From Pseudoalteromonas distincta (GTDB lineage: Bacteria > Pseudomonadota > Gammaproteobacteria > Enterobacterales > Alteromonadaceae): a stretch of 64,000 nt of DNA. This document shows positions 17,232-26,920 of this stretch, one piece after another (position 1 is the first letter of the stretch; every line of letters starts with the position of its first letter). The DNA lies in contig NZ_JWIG01000011.1 in the NCBI RefSeq assembly GCF_000814675.1, positions 1 through 64,000 of the forward strand. Reading direction: 5' to 3'. Made by a program: the position numbers and the translations under genes. The notes beneath the pieces are model-generated. The model made no database searches. It saw only the letters and a list, made by a program, of their open reading frames with translations, and was not told the origin of the DNA.

Positions 17232-18224
17232 TTAACTTTGACAATTAACTACAACACGACCGCGAATTTTGCCTTGCATAAGTCGCTCTGCGTTATCAAT
17301 TACGTGTTCTAGTGATATTTCTGTCGAAATTTTATCTAAGTAATCAGCGCTAACTAATTTTGCTAAACGATCCCACGCTTCAATTCTGTCGGCTTTAGGG
17401 CGCATTACGCTATCAATGCCTATTAGTGACACACCACGTAATATAAATGGGGCAACTGAGGCAGGTAAATCCATGCCTTGGGCAAGTCCGCAGGCGGTTA
17501 CTACACCCCCATACTTTAATGATGCACAAATATTAGCAAGTGTATGGCTACCTACTGAATCTATTGCCGCTGCAAAGCGCTCTTTTTGCAAAGGCTTACC
17601 AGGATTTGAAAGCTCGTTTCTGTCAATTACCTGTTTAGCACCTAACTCTTTTAAATAATCACTTTGATCTAATCGACCCGTAGCTGCTGTTACGTTGTAG
17701 CCAAGCTGGTTTAATAAATAAATAGCAAAGCTGCCTACGCCACCATTGGCACCTGTTACCAGTATTTCGCCAGATTCAGGGTTTATTCCTTGTTTTTCAA
17801 GAGCTATAACACTTAGCATAGCGGTATAACCGGCTGTACCTATTTGCATCGCTTGTTTTGGAGAAATATCTGCAGGCAAGGGGATTAGCCAATCGCTATT
17901 AAGTGCCGCTTTTTGAGCAAGCCCGCCCCAATGTTTTTCGCCTACACCAAAGCCATTTAATATTACGTTATCGCCGTTTTTAAATTCATCGCTGGTGGAA
18001 TTTGTAACCGTACCCACTAAATCGATACCTGGCACCATAGGAAAACTGCGTACAACAGGGCCTTTACCCGTAATTGCTAAACCATCTTTATAGTTAAGTG
18101 TGCTGTATAGCACGTCGATAGAGACGTTTTCGTTTGGTAAATCACTATTTTCGATAGTCGATAATGAGGCGCTGTAGGTATTATCTTCTTTATTAATAAC
18201 AATGGCTTTAATTGGGTTACTCAT
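17232..18224 (-). CDS. acuI: Acrylyl-CoA reductase (AcuI/YhdH family)
   Basis: A medium-chain dehydrogenase/reductase of the zinc-free quinone oxidoreductase type: catalytic-domain signature STLNYKDGLAITGKG near residue 45, VPGIDLVGTV, and a nucleotide loop TGANGGVGSFA near residue 157. In the AcuI/YhdH group these enzymes reduce acrylyl-CoA to propionyl-CoA with NADPH, which detoxifies acrylate, for instance from algal DMSP. The gene sits downstream of a TetR-type gene on the same strand, and each gene has a copy of the same operator, as in known acuR-acuI systems. No DMSP lyase gene is in the window. Confidence 0.82.
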   Translation of the reverse strand: MSNPIKAIVINKEDNTYSASLSTIENSDLPNENVSIDVLYSTLNYKDGLAITGKGPVVRSFPMVPGIDLVGTVTNSTSDEFKNGDNVILNGFGVGEKHWGGLAQKAALNSDWLIPLPADISPKQAMQIGTAGYTAMLSVIALEKQGINPESGEILVTGANGGVGSFAIYLLNQLGYNVTAATGRLDQSDYLKELGAKQVIDRNELSNPGKPLQKERFAAAIDSVGSHTLANICASLKYGGVVTACGLAQGMDLPASVAPFILRGVSLIGIDSVMRPKADRIEAWDRLAKLVSADYLDKISTEISLEHVIDNAERLMQGKIRGRVVVNCQS

Positions 18225-18234
18225 GGGATATCCT

Positions 18235-18252
18235 TTTAGACCGATCGTCTTT
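18235..18252. promoter_or_regulatory. TetR-type operator upstream of acuI
   Basis: TTTAGACCGATCGTCTTT lies 11 bp upstream of the acuI start. It has a CGATCG centre with AGA/TCT arms and shares TTAGACCGATCG and CTTT with the site upstream of the TetR gene. The pattern resembles NemR/AcuR-type operators. Confidence 0.7.
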
Positions 18253-18273
18253 TAATTGGTAAATAAAAACGCA

Positions 18274-18909
18274 TTAGGTTAATAATGCGCGTAAAAACAT
18301 TTCTGTATACAAAGTAAGTGGAGTATTTGATTTTGTGAGCTTGGCGCGCATAACCGCACCTTCCCAGCCAATCCAAAAGTACTCACTCATCAATTTTGTA
18401 TTTACATGGCTTGCAATAGTGCCTTGTTGCTTAGCTTGGTTTAAGCAAACCTCTACCTGGTTTTGCCAAGCGGTGTAGCTTTGCATTAATCTGGTTTTAA
18501 ACTCATCACTTAAATGATTAAGCTCTTGATTTAAGTTACCTACTAAACAGCCACGTTTGTAATCGTATTTTTTCATTCCTTTAATTGCGCTTTGGGTAAA
18601 ATTAACGATTCGCTCAAGTGGTGGTACATCTTCTTGCTGTAGGTAATGGGTAAGCTTTGCAATAAAGTAACTGTCGTATGCATCAACTAGGGCAATGCCG
18701 TAGGCTTCTTTACTTTTAAAGTAATGATAAAAAGAGCCTTTGGGTACAGCCGCTTTTTTTAAAATAGTATCGAGCCCCGTGGCGCTAAAGCCAAACTCAG
18801 TTAGGGTTTCTAGACCCGTGCGAATAAGTAACGCTTTGGTATCGGCGTTCTCTCTGGCTATTTTAGGTGGGCGACCACGGCGTATTGGTGTTGATGTATT
18901 TTTGTTCAT
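18274..18909 (-). CDS. acuR: TetR-family repressor, AcuR-like
   Basis: The N-terminal helix-turn-helix is typical of TetR proteins (FSATGLDTILKKAAVPKGSFYHYFKSKE, residues 38-65), followed by a ligand domain of about 140 residues. It is preceded by an RRGRPPK basic arm. It most probably represses itself and acuI through the two matching sites. A GTG at 18915 opens the frame six bases earlier; the ATG at 18909 is preferred. The operator at 18918-18935 lies 9 bp upstream, within the expected promoter. The ligand could be acrylate or another electrophile. Confidence 0.82.
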   Translation of the reverse strand: MNKNTSTPIRRGRPPKIARENADTKALLIRTGLETLTEFGFSATGLDTILKKAAVPKGSFYHYFKSKEAYGIALVDAYDSYFIAKLTHYLQQEDVPPLERIVNFTQSAIKGMKKYDYKRGCLVGNLNQELNHLSDEFKTRLMQSYTAWQNQVEVCLNQAKQQGTIASHVNTKLMSEYFWIGWEGAVMRAKLTKSNTPLTLYTEMFLRALLT

Positions 18910-18917
18910 GCACACAT

Positions 18918-18935
18918 ATTAGACCGATCGACTTT
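18918..18935. promoter_or_regulatory. TetR-type operator upstream of the regulator gene
   Basis: ATTAGACCGATCGACTTT. It matches the site at 18235-18252 at nearly every position, which supports one regulator binding both. Confidence 0.7.
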
Positions 18936-19308
18936 AAATAATCAAGTATAATATTAAATTGTTTAAAAAGAATGCAAATCGGGTGAATAAAAATAACCGA
19001 AATAAAAGTGTCACGATTACATTTTTGTTTGGAACTTAGTCAATATTAGTCGGTCACAAATAAAGCACATAAGTGCTTTTTAGCGATTATTGAGTCGCAT
19101 TTTATTTAGCATAAAACCGGTCAAATTAAATGTTGTATGACCACTTACTTTTTTAAATGTTAATTCATTTTTGCATCAGCAGCTTAGTTAAAGTCAAACA
19201 ATTTAATTGCTTTTACGATTTGAATTTTACATTTTTATTAACTATTCATTAAATGTAGATTTCACTAATGCTACACAATATACAAATAAAAAGGTGAGGA
19301 TATTACCG
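18936..19308. other. Non-coding region upstream of rmf
   Basis: About 370 bp. The open frame that runs into rmf from 19207 has no ribosome site and no similarity to RMF, so I treat it as untranslated. A long leader or distant promoter is likely. No defined element found. Confidence 0.45.
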
Positions 19309-19479
19309 ATGAAGAGACAGAAAAGAGATCGTTTAGAAAGAGCTCATTCTCAAGGTTTTAAAGCAGGTTTAGCAGGTCGCTCAAAAGAGCTATGCCCTTA
19401 TCAACAAGTAGATCCCAAATCAGAGTGGTTAGGAGGTTGGCGTGAAGCGATTGAAAACCGCAACATGTACAAAACCTAA
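19309..19479 (+). CDS. rmf: Ribosome modulation factor
   Basis: A 56-residue basic protein that dimerises 70S ribosomes into inactive 100S particles in stationary phase or slow growth. Nearly every conserved stretch is present: MKRQKRDRLERAHSQGF, AGLAGRSKELCPYQ and WLGGWREA. The ATG at 19309 has a strong AGGTGAGGA 8-9 bp upstream, and the usual RMF length is 55, so the longer upstream frame is rejected. Followed by an intrinsic terminator shared with fabA. Confidence 0.97.
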   Translation: MKRQKRDRLERAHSQGFKAGLAGRSKELCPYQQVDPKSEWLGGWREAIENRNMYKT

Positions 19480-19500
19480 AATCAATAATCGAATTTAAGC

Positions 19501-19530
19501 AAAAAGGCCTCCACGTTGGAGGCCTTTTTG
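19501..19530. terminator. Bidirectional intrinsic terminator rmf / fabA
   Basis: AAAAAGGCCTCCA CGT TGGAGGCCTTTTT: a 13-base stem with A-run and T-run on either side, between the convergent rmf and fabA ends. It works in both directions. Confidence 0.93.
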
Positions 19531-19544
19531 TACGCATTTAAAAA

Positions 19545-20060
19545 TTAAAACGCGCTAGTGTCTTGGAACAAGCCCACTTTTAAATCTTTTGCTTCGTAAA
19601 TTACTCGGCCATCTACTTCTACAGTGCCATCTGCAACGCCCATGAACAATTTACGTTTAATTACGCGTTTCATTACAAGGCGGTAAGTTACTTTTTTATT
19701 AGTTGGTAAAATTTGGCCAGTAAATTTAACTTCACCCACACCTAGCGCACGGCCAAGACCAGGGCCACCAGACCAACCTAAGTAAAAACCAACTAGTTGC
19801 CACATAGCATCTAAGCCTAAACAACCTGGCATTACTGGGTCGCCTTTAAAATGACAATCGAAAAACCAAAGGCTAGGGTCAATATCAAGCTCAGCAACAA
19901 TTTCGCCTTTCCCATGAATACCGCCATCAGCAGTAATAGAGGTAATGCGATCCATCATTAACATGTTGTCACTTGGTAAACGGCAGTTACCTTCACCAAA
20001 CATTTCACCTTGACCACACAGGATCAACTCTTCTTTTGTATAGCTATTTTTAGGTTCCAT
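19545..20060 (-). CDS. fabA: 3-hydroxydecanoyl-ACP dehydratase/isomerase
   Basis: Dehydrates beta-hydroxyacyl-ACP and isomerises trans-2 to cis-3-decenoyl-ACP, the entry to anaerobic-type unsaturated fatty acid synthesis. It is the family's usual 171 residues, with catalytic His70 and Asp84 in [19 protein letters not shown], and [10 protein letters not shown] after it. The gene stands alone and is preceded by a perfect inverted repeat of FabR type 34-57 bp upstream, implying repression linked to membrane unsaturation. Confidence 0.97.
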   Translation of the reverse strand: MEPKNSYTKEELILCGQGEMFGEGNCRLPSDNMLMMDRITSITADGGIHGKGEIVAELDIDPSLWFFDCHFKGDPVMPGCLGLDAMWQLVGFYLGWSGGPGLGRALGVGEVKFTGQILPTNKKVTYRLVMKRVIKRKLFMGVADGTVEVDGRVIYEAKDLKVGLFQDTSAF

Positions 20061-20093
20061 AACACTTATCTTCGCTTAGAAATTGCCAAGTAC

Positions 20094-20117
20094 TTTAGCG
20101 TACACTTGTACGCTAAA
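20094..20117. promoter_or_regulatory. FabR-type operator upstream of fabA
   Basis: A 24-base perfect palindrome TTTAGCGTACA/CT/TGTACGCTAAA with 11-base arms, close to the AGCGTACA-TGT(A)CGCT pattern bound by FabR in enterobacteria. It lies in the fabA promoter region. Confidence 0.8.
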
Positions 20118-20263
20118 CAACTCGGAGCAGTTAAAAAATCAAAATATTGCATATTAAATCATCAATCAATCAACGCGATTGGTTTTTGCACTATAAAACC
20201 GCGCAATTACAATCAGAAATCATTATAATTAACGCTGTCTTATAACCAGTCTAAAGGAAGTTT

Positions 20264-21121
20264 ATGATCCTTTTTGTTAACTCACTAACTGTGATTGATT
20301 TTTCTTACTTATGTAACAAACGCGGCGCCGTTGGCGAGAGCTGGATTGTTGATTTAACTTTGCACGGTAAACTTAACGAAGAGTCTATGGTTTTAGACTT
20401 TGGTTTAGTTAAAAAGCAAATTAAAGGCATTATAGATGAGTGTATTGATCACCGTTTAGCAATTCCTACAGGGCTTAATGGCACTGTATCTGAATTTGAC
20501 GAGCATAAAACACTCGACTGTACATTTGGTGAAAATAATCACTTAGCTATGAGCGCTCCTCATCAAGCTTATTGCATGATTAACGCAGACGAAGTAACGG
20601 TTGAATCGGTTACCGAATTTTTAATTGCGACTATTTTACCGAAGCTACCAGATAACATTGAAAAAATTGAGCTGTCTCTTAAGCCTGAACACAGCCAAAG
20701 TTTTTACTATCATTACAGCCATGGCCTTAAAAAGCATGACGGTAATTGCCAGCGTATTATTCATGGGCATCGTTCTCAAATTGGTATTAGCCTAGATGGT
20801 ATCTCTATGCCGCGCTTGCAAAAAGAATGGTCTCAAAAGTGGGAAGATATTTACTTAGCCACCAGTGAAGATCAAATTAACGCAGCTGATTTAAAACACA
20901 TAACAGCCAAAGCGGGTGATGTATGTTTTGCTTATACATCGGCACAAGGCTATTTTGAAATGGCTATTAGCGAGTCTCGTTGCGACATTTTGCCAGTAGA
21001 TACCACTGTAGAATGTATTGCAGAACATGTAGCTGCCCAAATTAAAGCCCAATATCCAGAAAAAGCAGTGAAAGTAACCGCTTATGAAGGTGTTGGAAAA
21101 GGATCGATTAGTTATGTTTAA
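20264..21121 (+). CDS. Tandem PTPS/QueD-fold protein
   Basis: A 285-residue protein made of two 6-pyruvoyltetrahydropterin synthase-like halves. The first (residues 1-135) keeps the DFG and DH motifs (MVLDFGLVKKQIKG, CIDHRL) but has no HGH zinc motif. The second (150-285) has the zinc-type HYSHGL, NCQRIIHGHRSQ and the end motif AYEGVGKGSISY. QueD-family enzymes act on dihydroneopterin triphosphate in queuosine or pterin synthesis, but a fused, complementary pair may do something else. AAGGAAG before the ATG is a good ribosome site. The stop overlaps the start of the M23 peptidase gene. Confidence 0.75.
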   Translation: MILFVNSLTVIDFSYLCNKRGAVGESWIVDLTLHGKLNEESMVLDFGLVKKQIKGIIDECIDHRLAIPTGLNGTVSEFDEHKTLDCTFGENNHLAMSAPHQAYCMINADEVTVESVTEFLIATILPKLPDNIEKIELSLKPEHSQSFYYHYSHGLKKHDGNCQRIIHGHRSQIGISLDGISMPRLQKEWSQKWEDIYLATSEDQINAADLKHITAKAGDVCFAYTSAQGYFEMAISESRCDILPVDTTVECIAEHVAAQIKAQYPEKAVKVTAYEGVGKGSISYV

Positions 21122-21932
21122 AACACTTTTAGCAACAGCGCTTGTTGCCTCTGCTAGCTTTAGTGCTATGGCGCTTGAGTTAAAAGGACATTTAACACAA
21201 GGCGGTTTAGTTACTGGAAAGCTAGAAAACGCTAAATCAGTAAGCTTAGATGGCAAAAGCTTAAAACTTTCACCAAAGGGTGATTTTGTATTTGGTTTTG
21301 GTCGTGACGCTGAAACTACTCATACTTTAAAATGGGTAGATAACAATGGTAAATCGCATTCTCAGCCGCTAGCTATCACTAAGCGCGAATATAAAATTGA
21401 TAAAATTACCGGCGTAGCTAAAAAATATGTATCTCCGCCAAAAGAAGTTAGTGCGCGTATAAGCCGCGAAGCAGTTGCTGTGCGAAAAGCCAGAGAAGTA
21501 GACTCTGATTCACTGTACTTTTTAGACCCTGTTTTAAAGCCTGCAGAAGGGCGCATATCGGGTGTTTACGGTAGTCAGCGCTATTTTAATGGTGAGCCTC
21601 GTCGTCCGCACTTTGGTTTAGACATTGCCAATAAAACAGGCTCTCCTGTTTACGCGCCTATAAGTGGTACCGTGGTATTTGCTGAACCTGATTTATACTA
21701 CTCAGGTGGTACATTAATTATTGATCATGGCCATGGTATTACCTCAACTTACATTCACTTAAGTAAGCTTGATGTAAAAGTGGGTGATAAAATTGAGCAA
21801 GGTAACAAAGTGGCTGAAATTGGTGCAACAGGGCGTGTAACAGGTCCTCACCTAGATTGGCGTTTTAACTGGAAAGGCGAACGCCTTGATCCTGCATTAC
21901 TAATGCAAGATACATTAGCAAACAAAAAGTAG
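21114..21932 (+). CDS. M23 (LytM) zinc metallopeptidase
   Basis: Exported peptidase that would cut peptidoglycan cross-bridges or regulate amidases. The signal peptide is MFKTLLATALVASASFSAMA. The C-terminal M23 domain has His166 and Asp170 (HFGLD), His215 (TYIHLS) and His near 247 (TGPHLDW), a complete zinc and catalytic set. The ATG at 21114 overlaps the TAA of the preceding gene by 8 bp; the frame's earlier start at 21084 would spoil the signal peptide. Middle gene of a three-gene unit. Confidence 0.9.
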   Translation: MFKTLLATALVASASFSAMALELKGHLTQGGLVTGKLENAKSVSLDGKSLKLSPKGDFVFGFGRDAETTHTLKWVDNNGKSHSQPLAITKREYKIDKITGVAKKYVSPPKEVSARISREAVAVRKAREVDSDSLYFLDPVLKPAEGRISGVYGSQRYFNGEPRRPHFGLDIANKTGSPVYAPISGTVVFAEPDLYYSGGTLIIDHGHGITSTYIHLSKLDVKVGDKIEQGNKVAEIGATGRVTGPHLDWRFNWKGERLDPALLMQDTLANKK

Positions 21933-21937
21933 AGATT

Positions 21938-22369
21938 ATGACTGACGTAAATCGCGATGCAATAATTGCTCAGCGTATTGAAGACTCAACCACATCGGTA
22001 ACTAAAACCGTGTTTCCAGGGCGTACTAATCATCACAATACTTTATTTGGTGGTGATGCACTGGCGTGGATGGATGAAGTGGCATTTATAGCAGCGACTC
22101 GTTTTTGCCGTAAGCCTTTGGTAACTATATCTTCTGATAGAGTCGACTTTAAAGAAGCCATACCAGCAGGTACTTTTGCAGAGTTAATAGCTAAAGTAGT
22201 GCATGTAGGTAACACCAGCTTAAAAGTTGATGTAGATATACTATTAGAAACTATGCACAAAGACGATAAGCATTCAGCCATTAGTGGCAGCTTTACGTTT
22301 GTAGCAGTTGATGATAACCACAGACCAACTCCGGTAGTATGCGATAAAATGATTTATGGTTTTGATTAA
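21938..22369 (+). CDS. Acyl-CoA thioesterase, hotdog fold
   Basis: A YciA/BACH-type thioesterase that hydrolyses acyl-CoA to free acid and CoA. The family motif is FPGRTNHHNTLFGGDALAWMDEVAFIAA (residues 25-50, containing the catalytic Asp), and KPLVTISSDRVDF follows. At 143 residues it is the usual single hotdog unit. It starts 5 bp after the M23 gene and ends the three-gene unit. Confidence 0.9.
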   Translation: MTDVNRDAIIAQRIEDSTTSVTKTVFPGRTNHHNTLFGGDALAWMDEVAFIAATRFCRKPLVTISSDRVDFKEAIPAGTFAELIAKVVHVGNTSLKVDVDILLETMHKDDKHSAISGSFTFVAVDDNHRPTPVVCDKMIYGFD

Positions 22370-22400
22370 CTTAAAGTTTTGAATATGCGCTAAAGTAAAT

Positions 22401-22432
22401 TTATATAAGCACCTTAATTGGTGCTTATATAA
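22401..22432 (+). terminator. Hairpin after thioesterase gene
   Basis: Perfect 13-base stem TTATATAAGCACC / GGTGCTTATATAA with a 6-base loop, 31 bp after the stop. T-run weak, so either a terminator or a 3'-end stabiliser. Confidence 0.65.
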
Positions 22433-22548
22433 CCCAATCAAAAGAACACATCATACTAAATATTCATAAAGTATAACCTCAACAACAGAGTTAGTATTAA
22501 CTAAAAGAAAGTAATCAAACTGGGGGAGAGTTGTTGGATTTGGATACT

Positions 22549-22578
22549 AAAAAGGTATGCTTTTAACATACCTTTTTG
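22549..22578 (-). terminator. Terminator of the moxR operon
   Basis: AAAAAGGTATG / CATACCTTTTT stem with a 7-base loop, 50 bp downstream of the antiporter stop on the minus strand, with T-runs on both sides. Confidence 0.8.
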
Positions 22579-22626
22579 GTTATATTTAGATTTTAATTAC
22601 ATTTATTAAACTTACATAAATACTTT

Positions 22627-23949
22627 TTAAAGTACCATTGCTGCAATCCAGCCAAATATCAGCAGCGGAATATTAAAGTGAATAAATGTTGGAATAACAG
22701 AGTCTCTAATGTGGTCGTGCTGGCCATCGGCATTTAAACCCGATGTTGGGCCAAGCGTTGAATCTGAAGCAGGAGAGCCTGCATCACCTAAAGCGCCCGC
22801 AGTACCAACAAGCGCAGCGGTAGCCATAACAGAAAAGCCAAGGTCTAAACATAAAGGAACAAACAAAGTTGCAATAATAGGCACTGTTGAAAACGAACTG
22901 CCAATTCCCATTGTAATTAATAACCCGACCAACAAAATAACACCGGCGGCAAGGGGTTTATTACCATCAAAAAGGGCGGCTGCGCTGTGTACTAAGCTTG
23001 CTACATCGCCAGTGGCTTGCATAACCGATGCAAAACCTTGTGCCGATATCATAATAAAGCCAATCATGGCCATCATCGCAACGCCTTTACTAAATACGTC
23101 GCCGTTTTCTTCCCACTTAACTACACCAAAAACACTAAATATCATTACACCTACTAAGCCACCTAAAATCATTGAGCCACTTAGGTTTTGTGCAACAAGT
23201 GAGGCAAGTACTGCAAAAAGTCCTACAATCATTACTTTTTTAGGGTTCTCTACCTCAGCCGATTTACTCACAGTTGTTAATGGGAGCTCGGTGTATTCGC
23301 GGCGTTTTTTGTAGGTAATAAATACCGCAATAAGTAATCCTATAAACATGCCTAATGCAGGAATAATCATCGCCATAGGGACTTGTGTATTTACAATGTC
23401 TAAGCCGTTATCAACTAGGTTTTTGTGCAAAATAGAATATAAGTAAATCCCCCCAAAACCATAAGGAAGCACCATGTAAGACGTTGCTAATCCAAATGTT
23501 AAAATACACGCTATAGCACGCCTGTCTAATCTTAGCTGATTAAAAACAACGAGTAACGGCGGGATCAAAATAGGAATAAACGCTATGTGTACAGGGACTA
23601 AGTTTTGCGAAGAAATTGCACAACCTAAAATAATTAATAAAATGAAGTAACTTAAAAATGTTTCATTACCGCTGCCTTTTGCATTTACTTTAGCAAGTAG
23701 CTTATCAGCGAGAATGCGTGTTAAACCCGACTTAGAAATAGCAACGGCAAACGCGCCGAGCATAGCATAACTTAGTGCAATTTCAGCTCCAGCTGAAAGG
23801 CCAGAATTAAACGCATCAACACTTTCTTTTATGCCCAAGCCTGCAGTAAGACCTGCAACTAACGCGCTTATGATCATGGCAACAATGACGTTAACTCGAG
23901 CCAGAGATAGCCCGAGCATTAAAATAACGCCTATAACAACAGCATTCAT
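22627..23949 (-). CDS. Na+/H+ antiporter family (NhaC-like) transporter
   Basis: An inner-membrane protein of 440 residues with about 11-12 hydrophobic segments. It fits the Na+/H+ antiporter family related to NhaC and YuiF, with Gly-rich transport motifs such as [20 protein letters not shown] and [16 protein letters not shown] near the C-terminus. Some members carry amino acids rather than sodium, so the substrate is open. It starts 8 bp after the transglutaminase gene and is the last gene of the five-gene operon. Confidence 0.82.
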   Translation of the reverse strand: MNAVVIGVILMLGLSLARVNVIVAMIISALVAGLTAGLGIKESVDAFNSGLSAGAEIALSYAMLGAFAVAISKSGLTRILADKLLAKVNAKGSGNETFLSYFILLIILGCAISSQNLVPVHIAFIPILIPPLLVVFNQLRLDRRAIACILTFGLATSYMVLPYGFGGIYLYSILHKNLVDNGLDIVNTQVPMAMIIPALGMFIGLLIAVFITYKKRREYTELPLTTVSKSAEVENPKKVMIVGLFAVLASLVAQNLSGSMILGGLVGVMIFSVFGVVKWEENGDVFSKGVAMMAMIGFIMISAQGFASVMQATGDVASLVHSAAALFDGNKPLAAGVILLVGLLITMGIGSSFSTVPIIATLFVPLCLDLGFSVMATAALVGTAGALGDAGSPASDSTLGPTSGLNADGQHDHIRDSVIPTFIHFNIPLLIFGWIAAMVL

Positions 23950-23957
23950 AGTATTCT

Positions 23958-25928
23958 CTATTTGGAAATTTTAATTAATTTTATCAGATCTTTAGCCTGA
24001 GTTTTACGCTCTTTCGTAAAAGGTTTTTTACCATAGCGTACTTGGTTAAATAACTGCCTAAAAGTGTTTATAGATTGTGCAGAACGAGGAAGTTGATCAG
24101 CAAAAAAGTCTAACTGCTGACTCGGTGTTAAATTATCGGGTATATTTATTTTTTGTTTTTTAGCCCATGCTTTTACTTCATAAAACTCTTTAACCATAGG
24201 CGCTAATTTAGCTGGGCGTTTTGGTAAGTTTAAATAAATAAAATAACCTATAAAACAAAAACCAGCTGTTAGTAAAACCATTAATGGTACAAGCCAAATA
24301 TTTTTACTACCAAAAATTGATTTTAAAAAATCATTTTGTTTTTCTTCGTCAAAACCAAGTACCCAGCTAGACCATTGATAATCGAGGTTTTCAAGTTCCA
24401 ACCTTAACCAATTAATAGCCGGGAAATTACTTAAACTCACTAAACCAAAATCAAGATTACTTTTAAATTCGTCATTCAGCTCTTCGTTTTGCGAAAGTGA
24501 GCCATTTAAACGCTCTGGTGCGACAACAGCGGTTGCATCAAAAATAACCCAACCTTCGTTTTGTAAATATACTTCTACCCAAGCATGTGCGTCGTACTGG
24601 CGAACAGTGAGCGTATTATTATCTTGGTTTAATTCACCGCCTAAATAGCCACTTACTAGTCGAGCGGGTATACCTGCGGTTCTAAAAATGTACGCGGCGG
24701 CACTGGCATAGTGGCCACAAAAGCCACGTTGGTTTTCAAATAAAAATTGGTCAATTGTATTATCACCGCTCATAGGCGTGGGTGTTAACGTGTAAGTAAA
24801 TCCCGTACCTGCAAAGTACTGTAATAAGCTATTGTAAAAATCGCGGTCAGAGTGTGTATTTTGCTTTAAGTTTTTAGCAAGTAATGATGTTTTTACATTC
24901 TTTTTATAAGCGAGGTATTTGTAGCGTTTTTCTTCAAATTCGCCAAGCGGTAAAGTTGTGAAGTTAAAGCTATTTACATCGTATTGTAAGCTTTTAGCTT
25001 GGCGACTTTTTTTACGCAATAAACCTAGCGAATTACCTTCAACATTTGGTGAGTTACTACTGGAATACGCTAAACCATAGAGCCACTTTTGTATAGCAGG
25101 CTCTGTAATAACTGAGTAGCTTGCAATAAGTTGCTCATCATTTTCGCTCTGCGTATTTGTTTTTACATTATTATATTTTAAAAAGTCAGACGTAAGCCAC
25201 GCATTACCATTAAATTCATCATGAACTATTGCTCGCCAATAATAAGGCGCTACAGGTTTTTCTTCGTTAAATTTAGCTCTAAATACAAGCTCGTCAGAGT
25301 TTGACAGCTTTGCAATATCGAATGGATCGACCTGTTCAGAAAGCCCTGTTTTAGCAAGCTTAGGCCCAGGAAGCTGCCAAAAGGCGGGCATTTTTGGTAA
25401 AAAAAGCAGTAAAAATATAGCTAAAGGAAGCGCTAAAAGTAGCAATTTACCACTTTGCTTAGAGGCTATTTTTAAATTATGTTTGGACTCGAGTAGGCCA
25501 AGTACTGCAAAGTTTAATATGTATAAACTACTAACAGTTAAAGTCGTTAAAATGCTTTGGTTAAATAAATACACAGATGAGAGTGAAAAAAACGTAAGCG
25601 TTGTAATTACATGATAGTGTTTTTTGGTTTTAGCCTGTAGCAGCTTAAATAAACTAGCAAGTAGCAGCATGGCCACAAATAAAATAACCGTATCCGACAT
25701 GCCTACTGTGTAGAGCATTAAACCTAGTGACACACCTGCGAGTATATTTGCCAGCCAAGCATTTGGCTTTGGTTTATTACTTAGCGTTATGTAAAAGTTC
25801 CATGCACAAATAAGTGTAAGTACACCAACAAAAACAAGCGGTAAATGTGATACAAAAAATACAATCAAACATGCATATATAAAAGACAGCGAATAATTTA
25901 TTACTTTTTCGTTTTTAAGTATGTCCAT
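23958..25928 (-). CDS. TgpA-type transglutaminase membrane protein
   Basis: About seven hydrophobic segments in residues 10-190 (DUF3488-like), then an exported transglutaminase-like domain with the triad Cys near 402 ([15 protein letters not shown]), His ([10 protein letters not shown]) and Asp (IFDATA), another membrane segment near 545 ([20 protein letters not shown]) and a DUF4129-like cytoplasmic tail. This matches TgpA of Pseudomonas, thought to modify a periplasmic peptide or protein. Its ATG overlaps the last base of the DUF58 gene, as is usual for moxR-DUF58-tgpA clusters. Confidence 0.9.
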   Translation of the reverse strand: MDILKNEKVINYSLSFIYACLIVFFVSHLPLVFVGVLTLICAWNFYITLSNKPKPNAWLANILAGVSLGLMLYTVGMSDTVILFVAMLLLASLFKLLQAKTKKHYHVITTLTFFSLSSVYLFNQSILTTLTVSSLYILNFAVLGLLESKHNLKIASKQSGKLLLLALPLAIFLLLFLPKMPAFWQLPGPKLAKTGLSEQVDPFDIAKLSNSDELVFRAKFNEEKPVAPYYWRAIVHDEFNGNAWLTSDFLKYNNVKTNTQSENDEQLIASYSVITEPAIQKWLYGLAYSSSNSPNVEGNSLGLLRKKSRQAKSLQYDVNSFNFTTLPLGEFEEKRYKYLAYKKNVKTSLLAKNLKQNTHSDRDFYNSLLQYFAGTGFTYTLTPTPMSGDNTIDQFLFENQRGFCGHYASAAAYIFRTAGIPARLVSGYLGGELNQDNNTLTVRQYDAHAWVEVYLQNEGWVIFDATAVVAPERLNGSLSQNEELNDEFKSNLDFGLVSLSNFPAINWLRLELENLDYQWSSWVLGFDEEKQNDFLKSIFGSKNIWLVPLMVLLTAGFCFIGYFIYLNLPKRPAKLAPMVKEFYEVKAWAKKQKINIPDNLTPSQQLDFFADQLPRSAQSINTFRQLFNQVRYGKKPFTKERKTQAKDLIKLIKISK

Positions 25929-26914
25929 TACACATCACCATTAAATGAGCATAATAATTCTAAGCATTGCTGCTTATGATGCTGTCCGGTATTTGTATTT
26001 ATTGTTTTATTCGGTAGCTTTAACATAAAAGGGGTGTTTTTCTCGGTTGCTTCACACACTAAAAAGCATAACTGGCTTAAGCGCTGTTCTGTATCTCCAT
26101 TCATTAACGTAAAATCGAAGAGCGCATTTGCTATTTTAAAGTCTACAAACTCTTTTACTAACAACTGCTGAGTTTTTGCGTAATGCTTCCACGACACTCT
26201 TTGCAACCCCATTTCAGGTAAATGTGGGATAAGAGACTCAAACTCTTCGCTACCAGATTGTGTAGAAATACCTTTATCGGCTTGCTCATCAAGCATAGAA
26301 ACATGCGCATCACTGTGTACTTGTTCAAGCGACGGGTATACAAATATATCTTCTTGTAATTGAATGTAGCTCCAAACAGTCATCAAACCAAAGGGATAGT
26401 TACTCGCTATTTTAATACGTTGCGCTGAGTACTTACCGCGTGAGCTGTAGGGTAAGTTGAGTGTAAGTAACTGAGGTTTACTATCAACTTGGCCGGTATG
26501 TTTGTGAGTTTGCTCACTATCTTGATATGTTAAATTAATAGATTGGGTAACAGAAGGGCTTTGTAATTCAAATATAATACTCGGTTTTTGAGGAGCGTAG
26601 CTGTTAAATGCATCTTTAAATTTAACTGTTAAGCCTTTAGCGTTACTGTAGCCCATTAATACAGCAATAATCATTACCACAAACATAAGATAAGACATTA
26701 TTAAAATTAAATTATTTTGATAATTAATGCCCATTACAAAGTTTAAAATAGCAACAATTACAAAGTACCAACCGAGGGATGATGGCAATACATAAATTGT
26801 TCTGTGTTCAAGTGTAATTGAGTTTTTTAAATGTTTATTTTTTAATAACTTATTAAATACACTTTGCTTAAATGACTTAAATAAAGAAGGGCGCTTAGCT
26901 GTTTTTTTTGGCAT
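25928..26914 (-). CDS. DUF58 protein
   Basis: Two membrane segments near residues 45-90, then a DUF58 domain with the family's PYSSRGKYSAQRIKIASNYPFGL and DKGISTQSGSEEFESLIPHLPEMGLQRVSWKHYAKT. DUF58 proteins accompany MoxR AAA ATPases and may form a von Willebrand-A-like partner. It starts 6 bp after moxR and overlaps tgpA. Confidence 0.9.
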   Translation of the reverse strand: MPKKTAKRPSLFKSFKQSVFNKLLKNKHLKNSITLEHRTIYVLPSSLGWYFVIVAILNFVMGINYQNNLILIMSYLMFVVMIIAVLMGYSNAKGLTVKFKDAFNSYAPQKPSIIFELQSPSVTQSINLTYQDSEQTHKHTGQVDSKPQLLTLNLPYSSRGKYSAQRIKIASNYPFGLMTVWSYIQLQEDIFVYPSLEQVHSDAHVSMLDEQADKGISTQSGSEEFESLIPHLPEMGLQRVSWKHYAKTQQLLVKEFVDFKIANALFDFTLMNGDTEQRLSQLCFLVCEATEKNTPFMLKLPNKTINTNTGQHHKQQCLELLCSFNGDV

Positions 26915-26920
26915 AAAAAT

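Noticed and set aside
19207..19308. Upstream extension of rmf to a 90-codon frame
   Set aside because: RMF is 55-57 residues and the ribosome site lies before 19309, so the upstream part is leader sequence.
22709..23314. 201-codon plus-strand frame opposite the antiporter
   Set aside because: Pro/Thr/Lys-rich, as expected for the antisense of a hydrophobic membrane protein; no start signals.
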